A stretch of 53,717 nucleotides of DNA, taken from positions 1-53,717 of the forward strand of contig WBUO01000005.1 in the NCBI GenBank assembly GCA_008933675.1, given 5' to 3'. The stretch is from Dechloromonas sp. GTDB lineage: Bacteria; Pseudomonadota; Gammaproteobacteria; Burkholderiales; Rhodocyclaceae. Position 1 is the stretch's first letter. Each line of letters opens with the position of its first letter. Below, one piece after another: positions 53,292 through 53,717 of the stretch. The notes under the pieces were generated by a model, which worked only from the letters and a program-made list of their open reading frames with translations, did not search any database and had not been told where the DNA came from. Both the position numbers and the translations under genes were made by a program.

Positions 53292-53549
53292 ATGCGCGTA
53301 CTGATCCCGAGCGCCTTGCAGTCCTATACCGGTGCCGCTTGGGTGAGTGCCGAGGGGGCTTCGCTCGATGCGCTGCTGCGCGATCTCGACCGGCAGTTTC
53401 CCGGCATCCGTTTCCGCATGGTGGATGAGCGGCGACGCATCCGCCGGCACATCCGCTTCTTCCTCAACGGCGAGATGCTCTTCGATCCGGATCACCCACT
53501 GCCCGCCGGTGGTGAACTGCACATCGTCCAGGCACTGAGCGGCGGCTAG
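53292..53549 (+). CDS. MoaD/ThiS-family ubiquitin-like protein
   Basis: Protein of 85 residues with the beta-grasp pattern: MRVLIPSALQSYTG, SLDALLRDLDRQFPGIRFRM, FFLNGEMLF and the C-terminal ELHIVQALSGG. The final Gly-Gly is what MoaD/ThiS sulfur carriers need for adenylation and thiocarboxylation. It starts seven bases after the BNR-repeat gene and is probably co-expressed with it. No molybdopterin or thiamine genes lie beside it, so it may serve another sulfur-transfer route. The partner activating enzyme is not in the window. Confidence 0.88.
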   Translation: MRVLIPSALQSYTGAAWVSAEGASLDALLRDLDRQFPGIRFRMVDERRRIRRHIRFFLNGEMLFDPDHPLPAGGELHIVQALSGG

Positions 53550-53619
53550 CGGCGGCCGTATCGCCCTATGCGGCCGGTGGGGCGGCTAGAATTGCAGCTT
53601 CCACCTTGAGGAGCTGTAC

Positions 53620-53717
53620 ATGAAGATCGGTTTTATCGGCCTCGGCATCATGGGGCGCCCGATGGCGTTGAATTTGTTGAAGGGCGGCCATCAGGTCACC
53701 GTCTGGGCGCGCCGCGC
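53620..53717 (+). CDS. beta-hydroxyacid dehydrogenase (2-hydroxy-3-oxopropionate reductase type), 5' part
   Basis: The first 32 residues are visible before the window ends: [20 protein letters not shown], then [12 protein letters not shown]. The GxGxMG nucleotide-binding motif and the residues around it are diagnostic of the 3-hydroxyisobutyrate/tartronate-semialdehyde reductase family, also seen in glyoxylate reductases. GAGGAG precedes the ATG, and a TAGAAT at 53587-53592 may be a -10 element. Exact substrate cannot be told from this fragment. Confidence 0.9.
   Translation, partial: MKIGFIGLGIMGRPMALNLLKGGHQVTVWARR

Overview
The window is a GC-rich chromosomal stretch that looks like a betaproteobacterium, most likely of the Rhodocyclales (Dechloromonas/Azonexus type). 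This rests on a type IVa pilin with a sigma-54-like promoter, a small class I c-type cytochrome, a LapD/LapG pair, many c-di-GMP proteins and the codon usage. It is an inference from gene content only. No rRNA, tRNA, CRISPR array or complete insertion sequence was seen.

Left part (1-9.1 kb): a GAF/HD-GYP phosphodiesterase, then pilin (pilA) with its own terminator. It is followed by a membrane GT-C protein of TMTC-like design, an acyltransferase-3/SGNH protein, a TPR/O-GlcNAc-transferase-like protein and a small unknown protein. From about 2.3 to 9.1 kb the DNA is visibly richer in A+T than the rest, which suggests acquired surface-decoration genes.

Middle part (9.2-32.6 kb): a large surface-polysaccharide locus of the ABC-transporter type. 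Rightward genes (two glycosyltransferases, a degraded AAA/DUF4143 ATPase, an NAD-dependent epimerase with an altered active site, another GT2) converge with a 15-gene leftward array. That array encodes Wzm, Wzt with a C-terminal glycan-binding region, six methyltransferases, two asparagine-synthase-like amidotransferases and five glycosyltransferase proteins, one of them a two-domain fusion. The likely product is a methylated, possibly amidated O-polysaccharide exported by Wzm/Wzt.

Junction (32.6-41.4 kb): the leftward array continues upstream, with gaps of 10 nt or less, into a CYTH/CHAD protein, LapD and LapG (c-di-GMP control of adhesin cleavage). A TolC-type outer-membrane protein fused to an NTF2-like domain is divergent from lapG. 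Next come a receiver-less OmpR-type DNA-binding protein and a SulP transporter carrying STAS and cyclic-nucleotide-binding domains.

Right part (41.5-53.7 kb): a class I cytochrome c, an MFS transporter, and an RND efflux operon (adaptor, pump, DUF2892 protein) whose pump gene carries an in-frame, palindrome-bearing insertion of about 93 nt. These are followed by a PAS/GGDEF/EAL protein, an orphan FliD-C-like protein, an Hsp20 chaperone behind a heat-shock-like promoter, a frameshifted BNR-repeat protein next to a MoaD/ThiS-like protein, and the start of a beta-hydroxyacid dehydrogenase.

Three c-di-GMP proteins plus the adhesin, pilus and polysaccharide genes make attachment and surface architecture the unifying theme.
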